A DNA stretch of 64,000 nucleotides. It comes from Candidatus Melainabacteria bacterium (GTDB lineage: Bacteria > Cyanobacteriota > Vampirovibrionia > Obscuribacterales > Obscuribacteraceae). Of this stretch, positions 7,361-16,352 are shown one piece after another. Location: assembly GCA_017307165.1 (NCBI GenBank), contig JAFKGK010000006.1, positions 186,001 to 250,000 of the forward strand, read 5' to 3'. The stretch's first letter is position 1, and the number at the start of each line of letters is the position of its first letter. Position numbers and translations under genes: made by a program. The notes under the pieces are model-generated. The model ran no database searches. It was given only the letters and a program-made list of their open reading frames with translations, and had not been told where the DNA came from.

Positions 7361-9133
7361 ATGGAAAATAATATTTATGCCGGCAAGGTTATTGTCATCA
7401 CAGGTGCCTCATGTGGTTTCGGCCGCGGAGTCGCTCTCGATTTGGCGCGACGTCAGGCCAATCTTATCCTGGCCGCTCGCAGCAAAGACCTCATAGATGA
7501 TCTGGCCGTGGAGTGCGAGGCAAGAGGTGCTCAAGCCCGAGCTATCTGTGCCGATGTTTCGACTTTAGAAGATATGAACGCTGTATTAAAGGCCGCCTTA
7601 GAATTTGGTGGCTTAGACGTCTGGATCAATAATGCAGGAGCGGCGGCTATTGGCAATTTTGCTGAGATACCGATTGCTGATCACCATAAAGTCATCGAGA
7701 CAGATTTGTTGGGCACCATATACGGTAGCTATCTGGCGCTTGGCCAATTTCAACAACAAAAATTTGGTACCCTGATAAACGTTGCTTCGATGATAGGCAA
7801 GATATCTGCACCATATTATGCTTCTTATGCAGCAGCCAAACATGGTGTCGTTGGCCTGAGCGCTGCATTGAGGCAGGAAATGGCACAGAATGATTTGCCC
7901 GATATCAAAGTCTGCACTGTATTGCCGATGGCCATGGATACAGAGTTTTTTGAGCATGCCGCCAATTATAGCGGTCGCAAGGCAGTGCCTATCCCGCCTT
8001 TAAATGACGCAAATCAAGTTGTCGATGCCATCGTAAATCTCATTGCCGAGCCCAAAGACGAGGTTATGGTGGGCAAAGGATCGCAGACCTTTAGCTTGAC
8101 TAACGCGCTCAATCCTGGATTGACTCAAAGCATGATGGCTGCGAATACTCACAAGGCGCAAATGCAAGATGCCGAGCCAGCCCCAAATACATCTGGCAAT
8201 TTGCATCAGGCATCTGAGCTTGACTCTCGCGCAGATTTGCAAAAAATGGGGAACCGTACGCCGTTGTTGTTAGTCCCTGGCCGCGGTTTAAATGAAGGGC
8301 AATCATATACGACAGATGATGCAGGAGACGAGACGATGGATAAAGAAAAAGAAGGCGATGTCGATTTTGATGTCGAATTTGAAGCCGATGAAGAGGCAAT
8401 CGGACAAATGCAGGAAGAAATACCAGAAAAAACGCAAATCGAAGGAGAAGAAATGAGCGCCACAACGAAAACTCGTGACGATCAAGAGGATAAAGAAATG
8501 TCGGAGACCGAATTTGCCAAAGATCGCGAAAAAGCTAAGCAGGAGCTCGAGACGCAGGAAGGCGACGTAATTGATCTCTTGATGGCCGATCACAGAAAAG
8601 TCGAAGGGCTTTTTGAAGAATTTGAGAACAGCCGTACCAAGATCCAACGACGTAAGTTGCTCGAGAAAATCATTACCGAGTTGAGTCTGCATGCGACTGC
8701 TGAAGAAAAGCATGTCTATCCTGCTTATATGCAAGAGGACGAAGATATGACGCAGGAGGCCATCGAAGAGCACCATGTCATTAAAATGGTATTGAAAGAG
8801 CTTTCGAGTTTTGATGGATCCGAAGAAAACGTCAAGGCCAAGGTCAAAGTATTGAGCGAAATGGTGCAGCATCACGTAGAAGAAGAAGAAAGCGAGATGT
8901 TTCCCGAGATGCGTAAAATGGATCTCGATCTGATGGAAATGGCCGAGGATGTGAAGGCCGAAAAAGAAAAGTTGTTGACGAAGATGAAAAAAGTAGGTAA
9001 TAAGTCCAAGCGTAAGGACAACAACTTAACTAAGGGCAAGTCCAAAAAGTCCGCACAAAGCAAGGCCAACGTCAAGACTCTGCCTGTCAGGGGCAAGAGT
9101 AAGGCAAGCAATCAACGCCGCAAGGCCAGTTAG
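7361..9133 (+). CDS. Short-chain dehydrogenase fused to a hemerythrin HHE domain
   Basis: 590 aa in one uninterrupted frame. Residues 8-250 are a classical SDR: TGASCGFGRG cofactor motif at 14-23, NNAG at 90-93, catalytic Ser143, Tyr156 and Lys160. Residues 250-395 are a low-complexity linker that becomes strongly acidic. Residues 401-530 are a hemerythrin-like HHE cation-binding domain with His411, His444, Glu448/449, His471/472 and HHVEEE at 504-509 as likely di-iron ligands. The last 50 residues are Lys/Ser-rich. SDRs and HHE proteins are normally separate. Two in-frame ATG codons inside the linker (8336 and 8453) each have a good ribosome-binding site, so a free HHE protein may also be made. 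A terminator follows at 9169. SDR substrate unknown. Confidence 0.85.
   Translation: MENNIYAGKVIVITGASCGFGRGVALDLARRQANLILAARSKDLIDDLAVECEARGAQARAICADVSTLEDMNAVLKAALEFGGLDVWINNAGAAAIGNFAEIPIADHHKVIETDLLGTIYGSYLALGQFQQQKFGTLINVASMIGKISAPYYASYAAAKHGVVGLSAALRQEMAQNDLPDIKVCTVLPMAMDTEFFEHAANYSGRKAVPIPPLNDANQVVDAIVNLIAEPKDEVMVGKGSQTFSLTNALNPGLTQSMMAANTHKAQMQDAEPAPNTSGNLHQASELDSRADLQKMGNRTPLLLVPGRGLNEGQSYTTDDAGDETMDKEKEGDVDFDVEFEADEEAIGQMQEEIPEKTQIEGEEMSATTKTRDDQEDKEMSETEFAKDREKAKQELETQEGDVIDLLMADHRKVEGLFEEFENSRTKIQRRKLLEKIITELSLHATAEEKHVYPAYMQEDEDMTQEAIEEHHVIKMVLKELSSFDGSEENVKAKVKVLSEMVQHHVEEEESEMFPEMRKMDLDLMEMAEDVKAEKEKLLTKMKKVGNKSKRKDNNLTKGKSKKSAQSKANVKTLPVRGKSKASNQRRKAS
8442..8455 (+). promoter_or_regulatory. 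Internal ribosome-binding site and start in the SDR-HHE gene
   Basis: AAGGAG (8442-8447) lies 5 nt before an in-frame ATG at 8453 (codon 365). Another in-frame ATG at 8336 (codon 326) has AGGAG 8 nt upstream. Either would yield a stand-alone HHE protein with its Lys-rich tail. The acidic, Glu/Lys-rich coding sequence makes GGAG-like strings common, so chance is possible. Confidence 0.4.
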
Positions 9134-9168
9134 ACCAGTTAAATTAGACTTAGCCAAAGGGTGAATGA

Positions 9169-9193
9169 GGAGAGCGTAAGCTCTCCTTTTTTC
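9169..9193 (+). terminator. Intrinsic terminator of the SDR-HHE gene
   Basis: GGAGAGC (9169-9175), GTAA loop, GCTCTCC (9180-9186), then six T. This hairpin argues against translation of the next gene from the upstream ATG at 9161. Confidence 0.85.
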
Positions 9194-9220
9194 TTTGCCG
9201 ATTTTGTTATGCTTTTTTAT

Positions 9221-10186
9221 ATGGACATTTCTGTTTTGGACCTGGTACCTATCGTCAGCGGCAAGTCGACCGCTTTATGTTTGCAGGACGCTGCCGCCCT
9301 GGCTCAACATGTAGAGGCCCTAGGGTACAAGCGTTTTTGGGTCGCCGAACATCACGACATGGACGGTATCGGCAGCTCGGCTCCTGAGGTCTTGATTGCC
9401 AATATAGCTGCTCGAACCAGTCGTCTTCGCGTAGGATCGGGCGGTATCATGTTGCCTAATCATTCCACCTATCACATGGCCGAGGTGTTTCGCACTCTCG
9501 AGGCCTTATATCCCGGTCGCATTGACTTTGGCGTCGGCAGAGCCCCCGGTTCAGGCAATAAGGCGACGCAAGCATTAAGACGCGGCAAATCAATGTACGC
9601 CGAGGATTTTCCAGAGGAAATGGAAGATATCATCGGCTATTTTAACGATGAGTTGTCTCTCAAAGCTGTACCGCAAGGGATTGGCATGCCAGAGATTTAT
9701 ATACTCGGTTCTAGTGATTTTGGTGCACAACTAGCTGCAAAAATGGGTTTACCTTTTGCTTTTGCCCAGCACTTTTCCCCGTTGAGCGCTTTTAAAATCG
9801 TCGATCTCTACCGCAAATTATTTAGACCTTCGCGTTGGCTGGATAAGCCCAAGGCCCTGGTGGGATGCCATGTCATTGTGGCGGATACCGATGCACAGGC
9901 CAGCGATCTCGCCCTATCATCTGATCTATTTCAAATATTGCTCAGACAAACCGGCAATCCTGGGATCTTGCAAAGTCCTGACGAGGTCAGACCGCTCAAT
10001 ATTTCATCCGATACTAGACAGGCTCTGCGTAGTCAGTTTCCAAAATTTGTCGGCTCTCCCGAAACAATTCAAAAATCCCTCGCAGGGCTTGCTGAGCTGG
10101 CCGATGAGCTGGTGGTATCGTGTATGGTGCATGACATCGAGGCGCGCAAACATAGCTATACATTACTAAAGGCACTTTTCGCTTAG
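9221..10186 (+). CDS. Luciferase-like flavin-dependent monooxygenase (LLM class)
   Basis: 321 aa from the ATG at 9221, which gives the family-typical start MDISVLDLVPI; the ATG at 9209 is also possible and neither has a clear ribosome site. The sequence GYKRFWVAEHHDMDGIGSSAPEVLIA, then GSGGIMLPNHSTYHMAEVFRTLEALYPGRIDFGVGRAPG, is diagnostic of the bacterial-luciferase-like family 1 found in many bacteria (YhbW/MsnO8-type). These use reduced flavin from a partner reductase; substrate cannot be read from sequence. It stands alone between two terminators. Confidence 0.85.
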   Translation: MDISVLDLVPIVSGKSTALCLQDAAALAQHVEALGYKRFWVAEHHDMDGIGSSAPEVLIANIAARTSRLRVGSGGIMLPNHSTYHMAEVFRTLEALYPGRIDFGVGRAPGSGNKATQALRRGKSMYAEDFPEEMEDIIGYFNDELSLKAVPQGIGMPEIYILGSSDFGAQLAAKMGLPFAFAQHFSPLSAFKIVDLYRKLFRPSRWLDKPKALVGCHVIVADTDAQASDLALSSDLFQILLRQTGNPGILQSPDEVRPLNISSDTRQALRSQFPKFVGSPETIQKSLAGLAELADELVVSCMVHDIEARKHSYTLLKALFA

Positions 10187-10212
10187 ACCTCTACCAGGGC
10201 ATTTGGAAACGG

Positions 10213-10238
10213 GAGAGGCGAAAACCTCTCTTTTTTTT
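10213..10238 (+). terminator. Intrinsic terminator of the LLM gene
   Basis: GAGAGG (10213-10218) and CCTCTC (10225-10230) form a short stem with loop CGAAAA, followed by eight T. Confidence 0.8.
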
Positions 10239-10332
10239 ATCCAAATCGTCAAATCAGTGGGATCGTTTTTATCCTACGTCGGTCTAGGGGGCGGCAAGTA
10301 TGGATTTGCGTCTCAAAATACAGGAAAAGACA

Positions 10333-12543
10333 ATGTCAAAATCATCGGCTCGCATTTATTGCACGGTTCTAGCATCTCTCATGACAGCTTCTACGCTCAG
10401 CATTGGACTTCAAATACCTGGCCTGGCGCGGGACAGGGTGACCGGAGTCGAATACCCCGATCAAGGTACTCTAATGGAGGCCAAACCTGACGTCCGTAAA
10501 GGCCGTGCAGGCGAGATTCATCAAACCGCCAATGACAATGTCCCGACGATGACGACATCTCAAGGCTCCCCTGTTTCTGACGATCAAAATTCGCTCAAAG
10601 TAGGCGAACGCGGGCCGGTCTTACTCGAAGACTTTGTTATGCGGGACAAGATTTTTCACTTCGACCATGAGCGCATTCCCGAGCGCGTGGTGCATGCCAG
10701 AGGCTATGGCGCTCATGGCTATTTTCAGCTAGACAAGTCGTTATCCAATGTGACATGCGCAGACTTGTTTCAAAGGGTAGGTGAAAAGACACCGGTCTTT
10801 GTACGTTTTTCGACAGTCGCCGGCAACAAGGGTTCCGCTGATTTGCCCCGGGATGTCCGAGGGTTTGCTGTCAAATTTTATACAAAAGAAGGCAATTGGG
10901 ATTTGGTCGGCAATAATATCCCTGTCTTCTTTATCCAGGATGGGATGAAATTTCCTGATCTCATCCATGCTGCAAAAGATGAGCCGGATAGGGGATTTCC
11001 TCAGGCGGCAACTGCTCACGACAATTTCTGGGATTTCATCTCTCTCACCCCAGAGTCTATGCACATGATTATGTGGGCAATGTCAGACCGCGCCATCCCA
11101 CGCTCTTTACGCTTTATGGAAGGATTTGGCGTCCATACCTTTCGTCTAGTCGACAATAAGGGTAAGAGCACATTCGTCAAATTCCATTGGAAGCCCAGGC
11201 AGGGCATGCAGTCTGTCGTCTGGAACGAAGCTGTCAAAATTAATGGCGCTGACGCTGACTACCATCGTCGTGATCTCTGGAATGCCATTCATAAAGGTGA
11301 CTATCCTATCTGGGATCTAGGAATGCAATTGTTTGACGAAGAGACCGCAAATAAGCTCGACTTTGATGTGCTTGATCCAACCAAGCTGATCCCCGAAGAA
11401 ATTGTGCCAGTGCAAAAAGTAGGTCATATGGTCCTCGATAAGACAGTCGACAATTTTTTTGCTGAGACCGAACAAGTAGCATTTTGCACGAGCAACATGG
11501 TCCCGGGCATTGATACTACTAATGATCCCTTACTGCAGATTCGCAATTTTTCTTACCTCGACACACAACTCAAGCGCTTGGGCAGCACCAATTTCACCAA
11601 ATTGCCTATTAATGCGCCTCGATGCCCCGTGATGAATTTTCAGCAAGACGGTCATATGGCCATGTCCAATCCACATGGTCGTGCAAACTACGAGCCAAAT
11701 TCGTGGGGTGGCCCGCGCGAAAATCCCAATAAAGGTTATGTCAGCCATCCTTCGAACGAGCAAGGCCAAAAATTGCGTTTGAGGCCTGAGTCATTTGCCG
11801 ATCACTATAGTCAAGCGAGACAATTTTATATCAGCCAGACTGCAGTAGAACAAGGCCACATCAAAGATGCGCTCATATTTGAATTGTCAAATGTCAAAAC
11901 CCCTGAGATCAGAGAGCGTGTCGTCAGTCATTTGATCAATATCGATCAAAATCTTGCTCAGTCGGTTGCACAAGGCCTTGGTATGAAAACTATGCCTGCT
12001 GCAGCTAAAGCCGCAAAGCCAACGCATATGGATTTGCCACAGTCCCCTGCTTTGAGCATCCTTAAAAACGCCGGCGATTTTAAAGGTCGTAAGCTTGGAA
12101 TTCTAGTATCAGAAGGAGCTAACTCTACAGTGGTCAAAGCTCTCAAAGATGCTGCTGTAGCCGTTGGTGCTGATGTTGAAATCGTCGCACCCACGGTAGG
12201 TGGAGTGACTGCGGCTGATGGTTCTCATATCGATGCTGATCGCAAATACGAAGGTGGGCCATCTGTGTTATTTGATGCTATCGCTGTAGTGACCTCTAAA
12301 AATGGAGCAGCGCAGTTGGCCAACCGACCTGCGGCAAAGGATTTTGTCTCTGATGCTTTTGCTCATTGCAAATTTATTGCATACAACGAGGACTCACTGG
12401 CCCTACTCGATAAGGCTGGCGTGGCTGCAGATAATGGGGTGATAAAGGTCGATTCCAGCGGAGAAGCCAAATCTTTTATCCAGGCTTGCAATAAACTGCG
12501 CCTATGGCAAAGAGAGGAGAAACTCAAGATGGCTGCTAAATAG
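10333..12543 (+). CDS. katE: Large-subunit (HPII-type) catalase with signal peptide
   Basis: 736 aa from the ATG at 10333 (AGGAAAAG upstream); an ATG at 10300 is in frame but would bury the signal sequence. Catalytic His121 in [12 protein letters not shown], Asn194/195 in [12 protein letters not shown] and haem-ligand Tyr408 in [14 protein letters not shown] are present. The length and the C-terminal GATase1/DJ-1-like flavodoxin domain (from about residue 585, [14 protein letters not shown]) define clade 2 catalases such as E. coli KatE. Unlike E. coli HPII it begins with a typical signal peptide (about residues 1-32), so export to the periplasm is predicted. It detoxifies hydrogen peroxide. 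A strong terminator follows. Confidence 0.93.
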   Translation: MSKSSARIYCTVLASLMTASTLSIGLQIPGLARDRVTGVEYPDQGTLMEAKPDVRKGRAGEIHQTANDNVPTMTTSQGSPVSDDQNSLKVGERGPVLLEDFVMRDKIFHFDHERIPERVVHARGYGAHGYFQLDKSLSNVTCADLFQRVGEKTPVFVRFSTVAGNKGSADLPRDVRGFAVKFYTKEGNWDLVGNNIPVFFIQDGMKFPDLIHAAKDEPDRGFPQAATAHDNFWDFISLTPESMHMIMWAMSDRAIPRSLRFMEGFGVHTFRLVDNKGKSTFVKFHWKPRQGMQSVVWNEAVKINGADADYHRRDLWNAIHKGDYPIWDLGMQLFDEETANKLDFDVLDPTKLIPEEIVPVQKVGHMVLDKTVDNFFAETEQVAFCTSNMVPGIDTTNDPLLQIRNFSYLDTQLKRLGSTNFTKLPINAPRCPVMNFQQDGHMAMSNPHGRANYEPNSWGGPRENPNKGYVSHPSNEQGQKLRLRPESFADHYSQARQFYISQTAVEQGHIKDALIFELSNVKTPEIRERVVSHLINIDQNLAQSVAQGLGMKTMPAAAKAAKPTHMDLPQSPALSILKNAGDFKGRKLGILVSEGANSTVVKALKDAAVAVGADVEIVAPTVGGVTAADGSHIDADRKYEGGPSVLFDAIAVVTSKNGAAQLANRPAAKDFVSDAFAHCKFIAYNEDSLALLDKAGVAADNGVIKVDSSGEAKSFIQACNKLRLWQREEKLKMAAK

Positions 12544-12575
12544 CAGCCATCGAAGTCCAAAGATAAACAAAAGAG

Positions 12576-12605
12576 AAGGCACCAATACTGGTGCCTTTTC
12601 TTTTT
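12576..12605 (+). terminator. Intrinsic terminator of the catalase gene
   Basis: AAGGCACCA (12576-12584), ATAC loop, TGGTGCCTT (12589-12597), then TTCTTTTT. Confidence 0.88.
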
Positions 12606-12632
12606 AGCTCTCTCATAAAATTTGCTTGAACT

Positions 12633-13058
12633 CTAATACATCTTGGTGACTACACATTCTGTGCCTACGGCTTTGGACATCGTATTTTTGAGGATCGAGT
12701 CTACCCGACGTGAATGCACTTCTTTATAAGCCATCATGCCCTGGGCTCCAGCCTTACGCAGGCTATTTTCTAAATGCTTTTGCTGATGGTCGGTTAGCGG
12801 TTCTTGATTGAGACGACAACAGACCACTGGCAAATCGTATTGGGCATCGCTAGATCTGATCTTTTTAACCACGTCTAAGACTGCAAGCTGGGGATCCTGG
12901 TACTCATCCTGGCACAGAACGACATCAAAACGACTTTCTTTTAGATGAGCAAGGAGATCCGGCAAGCCATCTGCCAGCACTATTGTGTGCTCTCTTCGCC
13001 TGAGCGTTTTTAAAGGTGCGTCTTTGTCCATAGCATCAAGTAAGCTCAAAATTCTCAT
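12633..13058 (-). CDS. Receiver-like protein lacking the phospho-acceptor
   Basis: 141 aa from the ATG at 13058 (GAGG 7-8 nt upstream); the frame runs 14 codons further without support. The pattern RILSLLDAMDKDAPLKTLRRR, then FDVVLCQDEYQDPQ, then DLPVVCCRLN follows the beta-alpha order of a receiver domain. At the position of the conserved Asp the sequence reads DVVLCQ, so the acceptor is Gln50, although an Asp follows directly. It is therefore probably a pseudo-receiver used for protein contacts. It is divergently placed to a Crp/Fnr regulator. Another degenerate receiver lies at 55558. Confidence 0.6.
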   Translation of the reverse strand: MRILSLLDAMDKDAPLKTLRRREHTIVLADGLPDLLAHLKESRFDVVLCQDEYQDPQLAVLDVVKKIRSSDAQYDLPVVCCRLNQEPLTDHQQKHLENSLRKAGAQGMMAYKEVHSRRVDSILKNTMSKAVGTECVVTKMY

Positions 13059-13372
13059 ATAAAACCTCGGTGTGGTAGTCGGGGCAAGGCTTTCCATCAC
13101 ATCCAGGACTTATACCTGCATCCATTACTAGCCTGAGTCTTCTTCCCTGGGTAGGACACGACTTTACAATAGAGGTTCCATTTGCAAAGAATGTTTCGCC
13201 CATATGTCGGCCATTGAACTTAGTGCATAGCAAATATGGACTTAGCTCTTGCCTTGAGACAGACCATGAGAAATGGTATTAAATGTGGTGCACCTGCTCT
13301 CTGCGTTTCATCGTTACATATGGAACATTTTTGTCGTTCGTACGCCTCACGTACAAATCGAGGTTGAAGTCC
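13059..13372. promoter_or_regulatory. Divergent intergenic region between pseudo-receiver and Crp/Fnr genes
   Basis: 314 bp without a gene. It contains an inverted repeat GTACG-N5-CGTAC at 13340-13354, 18 nt before the Crp/Fnr start, and a GGTGCACC palindrome near 13287. These could be operators, but the arms are short. No RNA gene or longer hairpin was seen. Confidence 0.4.
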
Positions 13373-14083
13373 ATGAATGAGCCCACATACAAAAATCAGA
13401 CTTTGGCAAAACTAAGTGCCCAAGATTTTCGTCTCTTTGCATCAGTGGCGGAAGAAACTTTTATAGAAGCCCAGGAAGTTGTTTTGGAGTATGGTAAACG
13501 GCCATCTCATCTTTATTTTCCAAACAGAGGCGTTTTGTCGTTGTGCATCATGTCGGATGACTCAAGGCGGTTGGAGTTGGCCACAATTGGACCTGAGAGT
13601 ATCCAGGGCCTAGCTGGTCTCTTTGATTTACGGTTTGCCGATCACATAACGATTTGCCAGGTCGACAGTCCTTGTTGGATGATAAATATCGAGGACGCCA
13701 AGAGGCTGCTGGAAAAATCATCAGGCTTTAGGTCTATATGTGCTTATGCAAGCGGCTCGCTCATCAATCAAATTTGTGAAAACTATACTTGCCTCTGGTC
13801 TCATCAAGTTGAGCAAAGATTGGCAAAATGGATACTGCAAACAAGAGACCGGGTTTACAGCGACAAGTTTTATTTGACTCAAGAATTTTTGGCAACCATG
13901 CTCGGAACTTCTCGAGGCACGGTAAACGCCGCTGCTGGTTATCTCGCTGACAAAAATCTGATCACATACTCGAGAGGCAATATAGTCATATTAGACCCAT
14001 TGGGCCTAGAAAAGACAAGTTGCAGTTGCTATGCCAAGATCAAACAATTTGCAGAGCATAATGCCGTACAACCTACCGGATAA
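13373..14083 (+). CDS. Crp/Fnr family transcriptional regulator 1
   Basis: 236 aa from the ATG at 13373 (GAGG 9 nt upstream); an earlier start at 13283 would add 30 residues with no homology. An N-terminal cyclic-nucleotide-binding-like beta roll (about 15-125, with SHLYFPNRGVLSLCIM and IGPESIQGLAGLF) is followed by a winged helix whose recognition segment reads LTQEFLATMLGTSRGTVNAAAGYL. The ligand-pocket residues typical of cAMP-CRP are not evident and no FNR-type Cys cluster is present at the N-terminus; a C-terminal CSCY is shared with the next gene. Effector unknown. It lies in tandem with a paralogue at 14369. Confidence 0.88.
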   Translation: MNEPTYKNQTLAKLSAQDFRLFASVAEETFIEAQEVVLEYGKRPSHLYFPNRGVLSLCIMSDDSRRLELATIGPESIQGLAGLFDLRFADHITICQVDSPCWMINIEDAKRLLEKSSGFRSICAYASGSLINQICENYTCLWSHQVEQRLAKWILQTRDRVYSDKFYLTQEFLATMLGTSRGTVNAAAGYLADKNLITYSRGNIVILDPLGLEKTSCSCYAKIKQFAEHNAVQPTG

Positions 14084-14196
14084 AATGTGCGGAAGTGTAC
14101 ATATAGGTTTCTCTTTTGCTGGTGGTGCTAAAGCCTGCGATTCCTTTGAGCACACGCTTTTGAGTGTAAATTGAGGCATGTTAACAATACGTAACG

Positions 14197-14224
14197 GCTG
14201 TATGTAAGATTGCTTACATACAGC
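14197..14224. promoter_or_regulatory. 12-bp perfect palindrome upstream of the second Crp/Fnr gene
   Basis: GCTGTATGTAAG (14197-14208), ATTG, CTTACATACAGC (14213-14224) is a perfect inverted repeat. The core TGTAAG-N4-CTTACA has the size and symmetry of Crp/Fnr operators. It lies 145 bp before the ATG at 14369, in the 285-bp gap between the two regulators. There is no T-run, so a terminator is less likely. Confidence 0.55.
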
Positions 14225-14368
14225 TTGCGCTTTGCCACTGTATGTGGTGTCAAAATGGCAGGTATGTCAGGTGGCGAACATAACGATTCTGTAGTTTTAG
14301 TGCGATCTTGATATACTTCAAATTCGTCCAAAATTAATGGCTCCGTCGAGATATAGTACAGGGGGACT

Positions 14369-15085
14369 ATGGAAAATTTGGCATCGAGCAACGCCCTTCT
14401 AGCAAATATGCCGAGTGATATTCTTAACGATTTTATGTCCAGAGCAGAGCTGGTTCATTTTGATTTGAACGAGCCGGCCATGATGGAAAGCGAGTTTAGC
14501 GGGTTTGTTGAGTTTCCCACGGCAGGTTTGCTGTCTTACACCGTCAAACCAGATCCGGAAACGCACATCGAAATTGCTTCCATAGGACGAAATGGATTTT
14601 TAGGAGCAGCAGAGATTTTTGGTATGGGGAGTCTGCCTCAAGCTGCATTTTGGATGGTGGCCGGCAAGAGTTATCGACTGACTCGAGAAAATTTTGGGAT
14701 TTTGCTGCGCCAACATTACGACTTTGCGCAGATCTGCAGACGTTATACCGGTCAGCTCTTTAGCGAGGTATGTCTAAATTTTGGCTGTGCTAGTAGGCAC
14801 AATCTCGAAAATCGTTGCGCCAAGTGGCTTTTACTTACGCATGATCGAATAGGGATGGATCATTTTTATGTTACTCAAGAATTTCTCGCGAAAATCCTCG
14901 GGACTAAACGTGGCCGGATTAATTTTGTTGCCACGCAATTGCAGACCGCGGGGCTTATCCAGTATTCCCGCGGCAACATAAAAATCCTGGATAGAGCAGG
15001 GCTGATTAAAGTAAGTTGCCAGTGCTATCAAAAAATTTCTGGAGTAGCAGCTGGTATAGCAATGGCAGATCTCCATCTCAGTTAG
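14369..15085 (+). CDS. Crp/Fnr family transcriptional regulator 2
   Basis: 238 aa, ATG at 14369 with AGGGGG immediately upstream. Same architecture as the preceding gene: a beta-roll sensor domain (FSGFVEFPTAGLLSYTV, IASIGRNGFLGAAEIFG) and a winged helix with VTQEFLAKILGTKRGRINFVATQL. The shared C-terminal pattern (S-C-x-C-Y-x-K-I) shows they are paralogues from a tandem duplication that has diverged considerably. Ligand and targets cannot be read from sequence. A palindrome upstream (14197-14224) may be its operator or that of its neighbour. Confidence 0.88.
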   Translation: MENLASSNALLANMPSDILNDFMSRAELVHFDLNEPAMMESEFSGFVEFPTAGLLSYTVKPDPETHIEIASIGRNGFLGAAEIFGMGSLPQAAFWMVAGKSYRLTRENFGILLRQHYDFAQICRRYTGQLFSEVCLNFGCASRHNLENRCAKWLLLTHDRIGMDHFYVTQEFLAKILGTKRGRINFVATQLQTAGLIQYSRGNIKILDRAGLIKVSCQCYQKISGVAAGIAMADLHLS

Positions 15086-15167
15086 CCCAATATCAGTGTC
15101 TACGAAAAGTGATCTGACTTGGTATGATCTGTGTGTTGTTGTTTCTCTCTTGTGGCAAATACTCTAA

Positions 15168-16298
15168 ATGCCTTATTGTTCGACGTTTGTCAGATTGATA
15201 TCCTCATGTACAGTGGTGGCGTCCGTGATGGCGCAGTCGCATGCATTAGCACAAGCAAGCGTCAAAAATTTTCATGAGGGTTCCGACTTTAAGATCGGTC
15301 CTGTGACTGACGATTCTAAGCTCATCAAGCCAGTTGCTGGAGAAAACAATAAGTCGCTAACGGATGACAAAAAAGAGCCGACCGACAAAAAGGCCAGCGA
15401 AGAACAAGCAGGCATGAAGGATCAGCGTAAGACTAATATTGAGTATGAGTTGGGCAATCAAAAGATTTCTGTGGGTGCTCTCCGGATCGCCAGAGAACTG
15501 GATATATACGATGATTTGCTAGAGCTCGAAAGACTTAAGTCTCAAAAACGTTATGGAAAAAAAGTCTATTCCCCCGAAACTTTGTCTTTGCGTCTGGATC
15601 TAGACGAACAATTATTTGCGGCTTTTATGCAAACAAGGCGTGTCATATCAGAGCTCGACCGACAGATATCTGGCTTTGCGGCAATACAAAAAGTCCTAGA
15701 AGATAAACGCGATCAGGCTATCAGAACCAACAACATCATCAATTTCAGCACCTCGGGTACGCTCGCGTCCACGCAAGGAGCGCTTTCCATCGGTACTCCC
15801 ACAAGCTTTCAAAATACTGGCAATACTTTGGCCGCCATTGCAGGTGGATTGACTGTTTTGATCAGCACATATGCTCTCAAGCTGCAAAAGGGCGGCAAGC
15901 GCAGTGCAGGGCGCGACCCAAATATGTTGGCCCCTATTTTTGATCTTGCTCCTGTCGAACCTAACAAGTATCCGCCAGTTATCTGGAATTTTCTCAATGA
16001 CTATGAGCCACAGCAAAAGCTAACAAGACGCGAGCAGTTGATCGAGCGCTGGAAGACTTTGAATTACATAGATAAGAAGGACAAGCATTTTGATGAGCAT
16101 CTCGAGCAATTGGCTGGTACAGTGCCAATGCACAAGACTATCACCATAGATCTATTGCGGTCACGCATTCCAATGCTCGAAGATCTCAGGGCAACCGTTG
16201 CCGGGGTCAATGAGTATCTGGACGAGATCCTGACTGTAGTGCGCAATCCTAACAAGGTTGAGCTCAAGTATCATCAGCCGGGAACCTGGCGTCAGTAG
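15168..16298 (+). CDS. Exported coiled-coil protein with one membrane segment
   Basis: 376 aa, no family recognised. Residues 1-30 look like a signal peptide with an ALAQA end. Residues 55-90 are highly charged and Lys/Glu-rich; residues 105-185 are predicted helical with coiled-coil character (LLELERLKSQKRYGKK, ISELDRQISGF). One hydrophobic helix spans about 219-237. The start ATG at 15168 lacks a clear ribosome site. It is followed after 54 bp by another exported protein with a membrane helix, so the pair may act together at the envelope. Confidence 0.65.
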   Translation: MPYCSTFVRLISSCTVVASVMAQSHALAQASVKNFHEGSDFKIGPVTDDSKLIKPVAGENNKSLTDDKKEPTDKKASEEQAGMKDQRKTNIEYELGNQKISVGALRIARELDIYDDLLELERLKSQKRYGKKVYSPETLSLRLDLDEQLFAAFMQTRRVISELDRQISGFAAIQKVLEDKRDQAIRTNNIINFSTSGTLASTQGALSIGTPTSFQNTGNTLAAIAGGLTVLISTYALKLQKGGKRSAGRDPNMLAPIFDLAPVEPNKYPPVIWNFLNDYEPQQKLTRREQLIERWKTLNYIDKKDKHFDEHLEQLAGTVPMHKTITIDLLRSRIPMLEDLRATVAGVNEYLDEILTVVRNPNKVELKYHQPGTWRQ

Positions 16299-16352
16299 AT
16301 TGGTCTTGCGTCTAAGGTCGATGCCAATCGATCTATAGATAAGGATAGGACC

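Noticed and set aside
8303..8875. 190-codon open frame on the - strand opposite the hemerythrin domain
   Set aside because: It results from the Glu/Lys-rich codons on the opposite strand (Phe/Leu-rich product); no start signals.
9161..9208. Start of the LLM monooxygenase at the ATG at 9161
   Set aside because: Those codons lie in the terminator hairpin of the preceding gene and encode no family sequence.
14128..14391. 87-codon open frame on the - strand between the Crp/Fnr genes
   Set aside because: No ribosome site, no recognisable pattern, and it overlaps the start of the second regulator.
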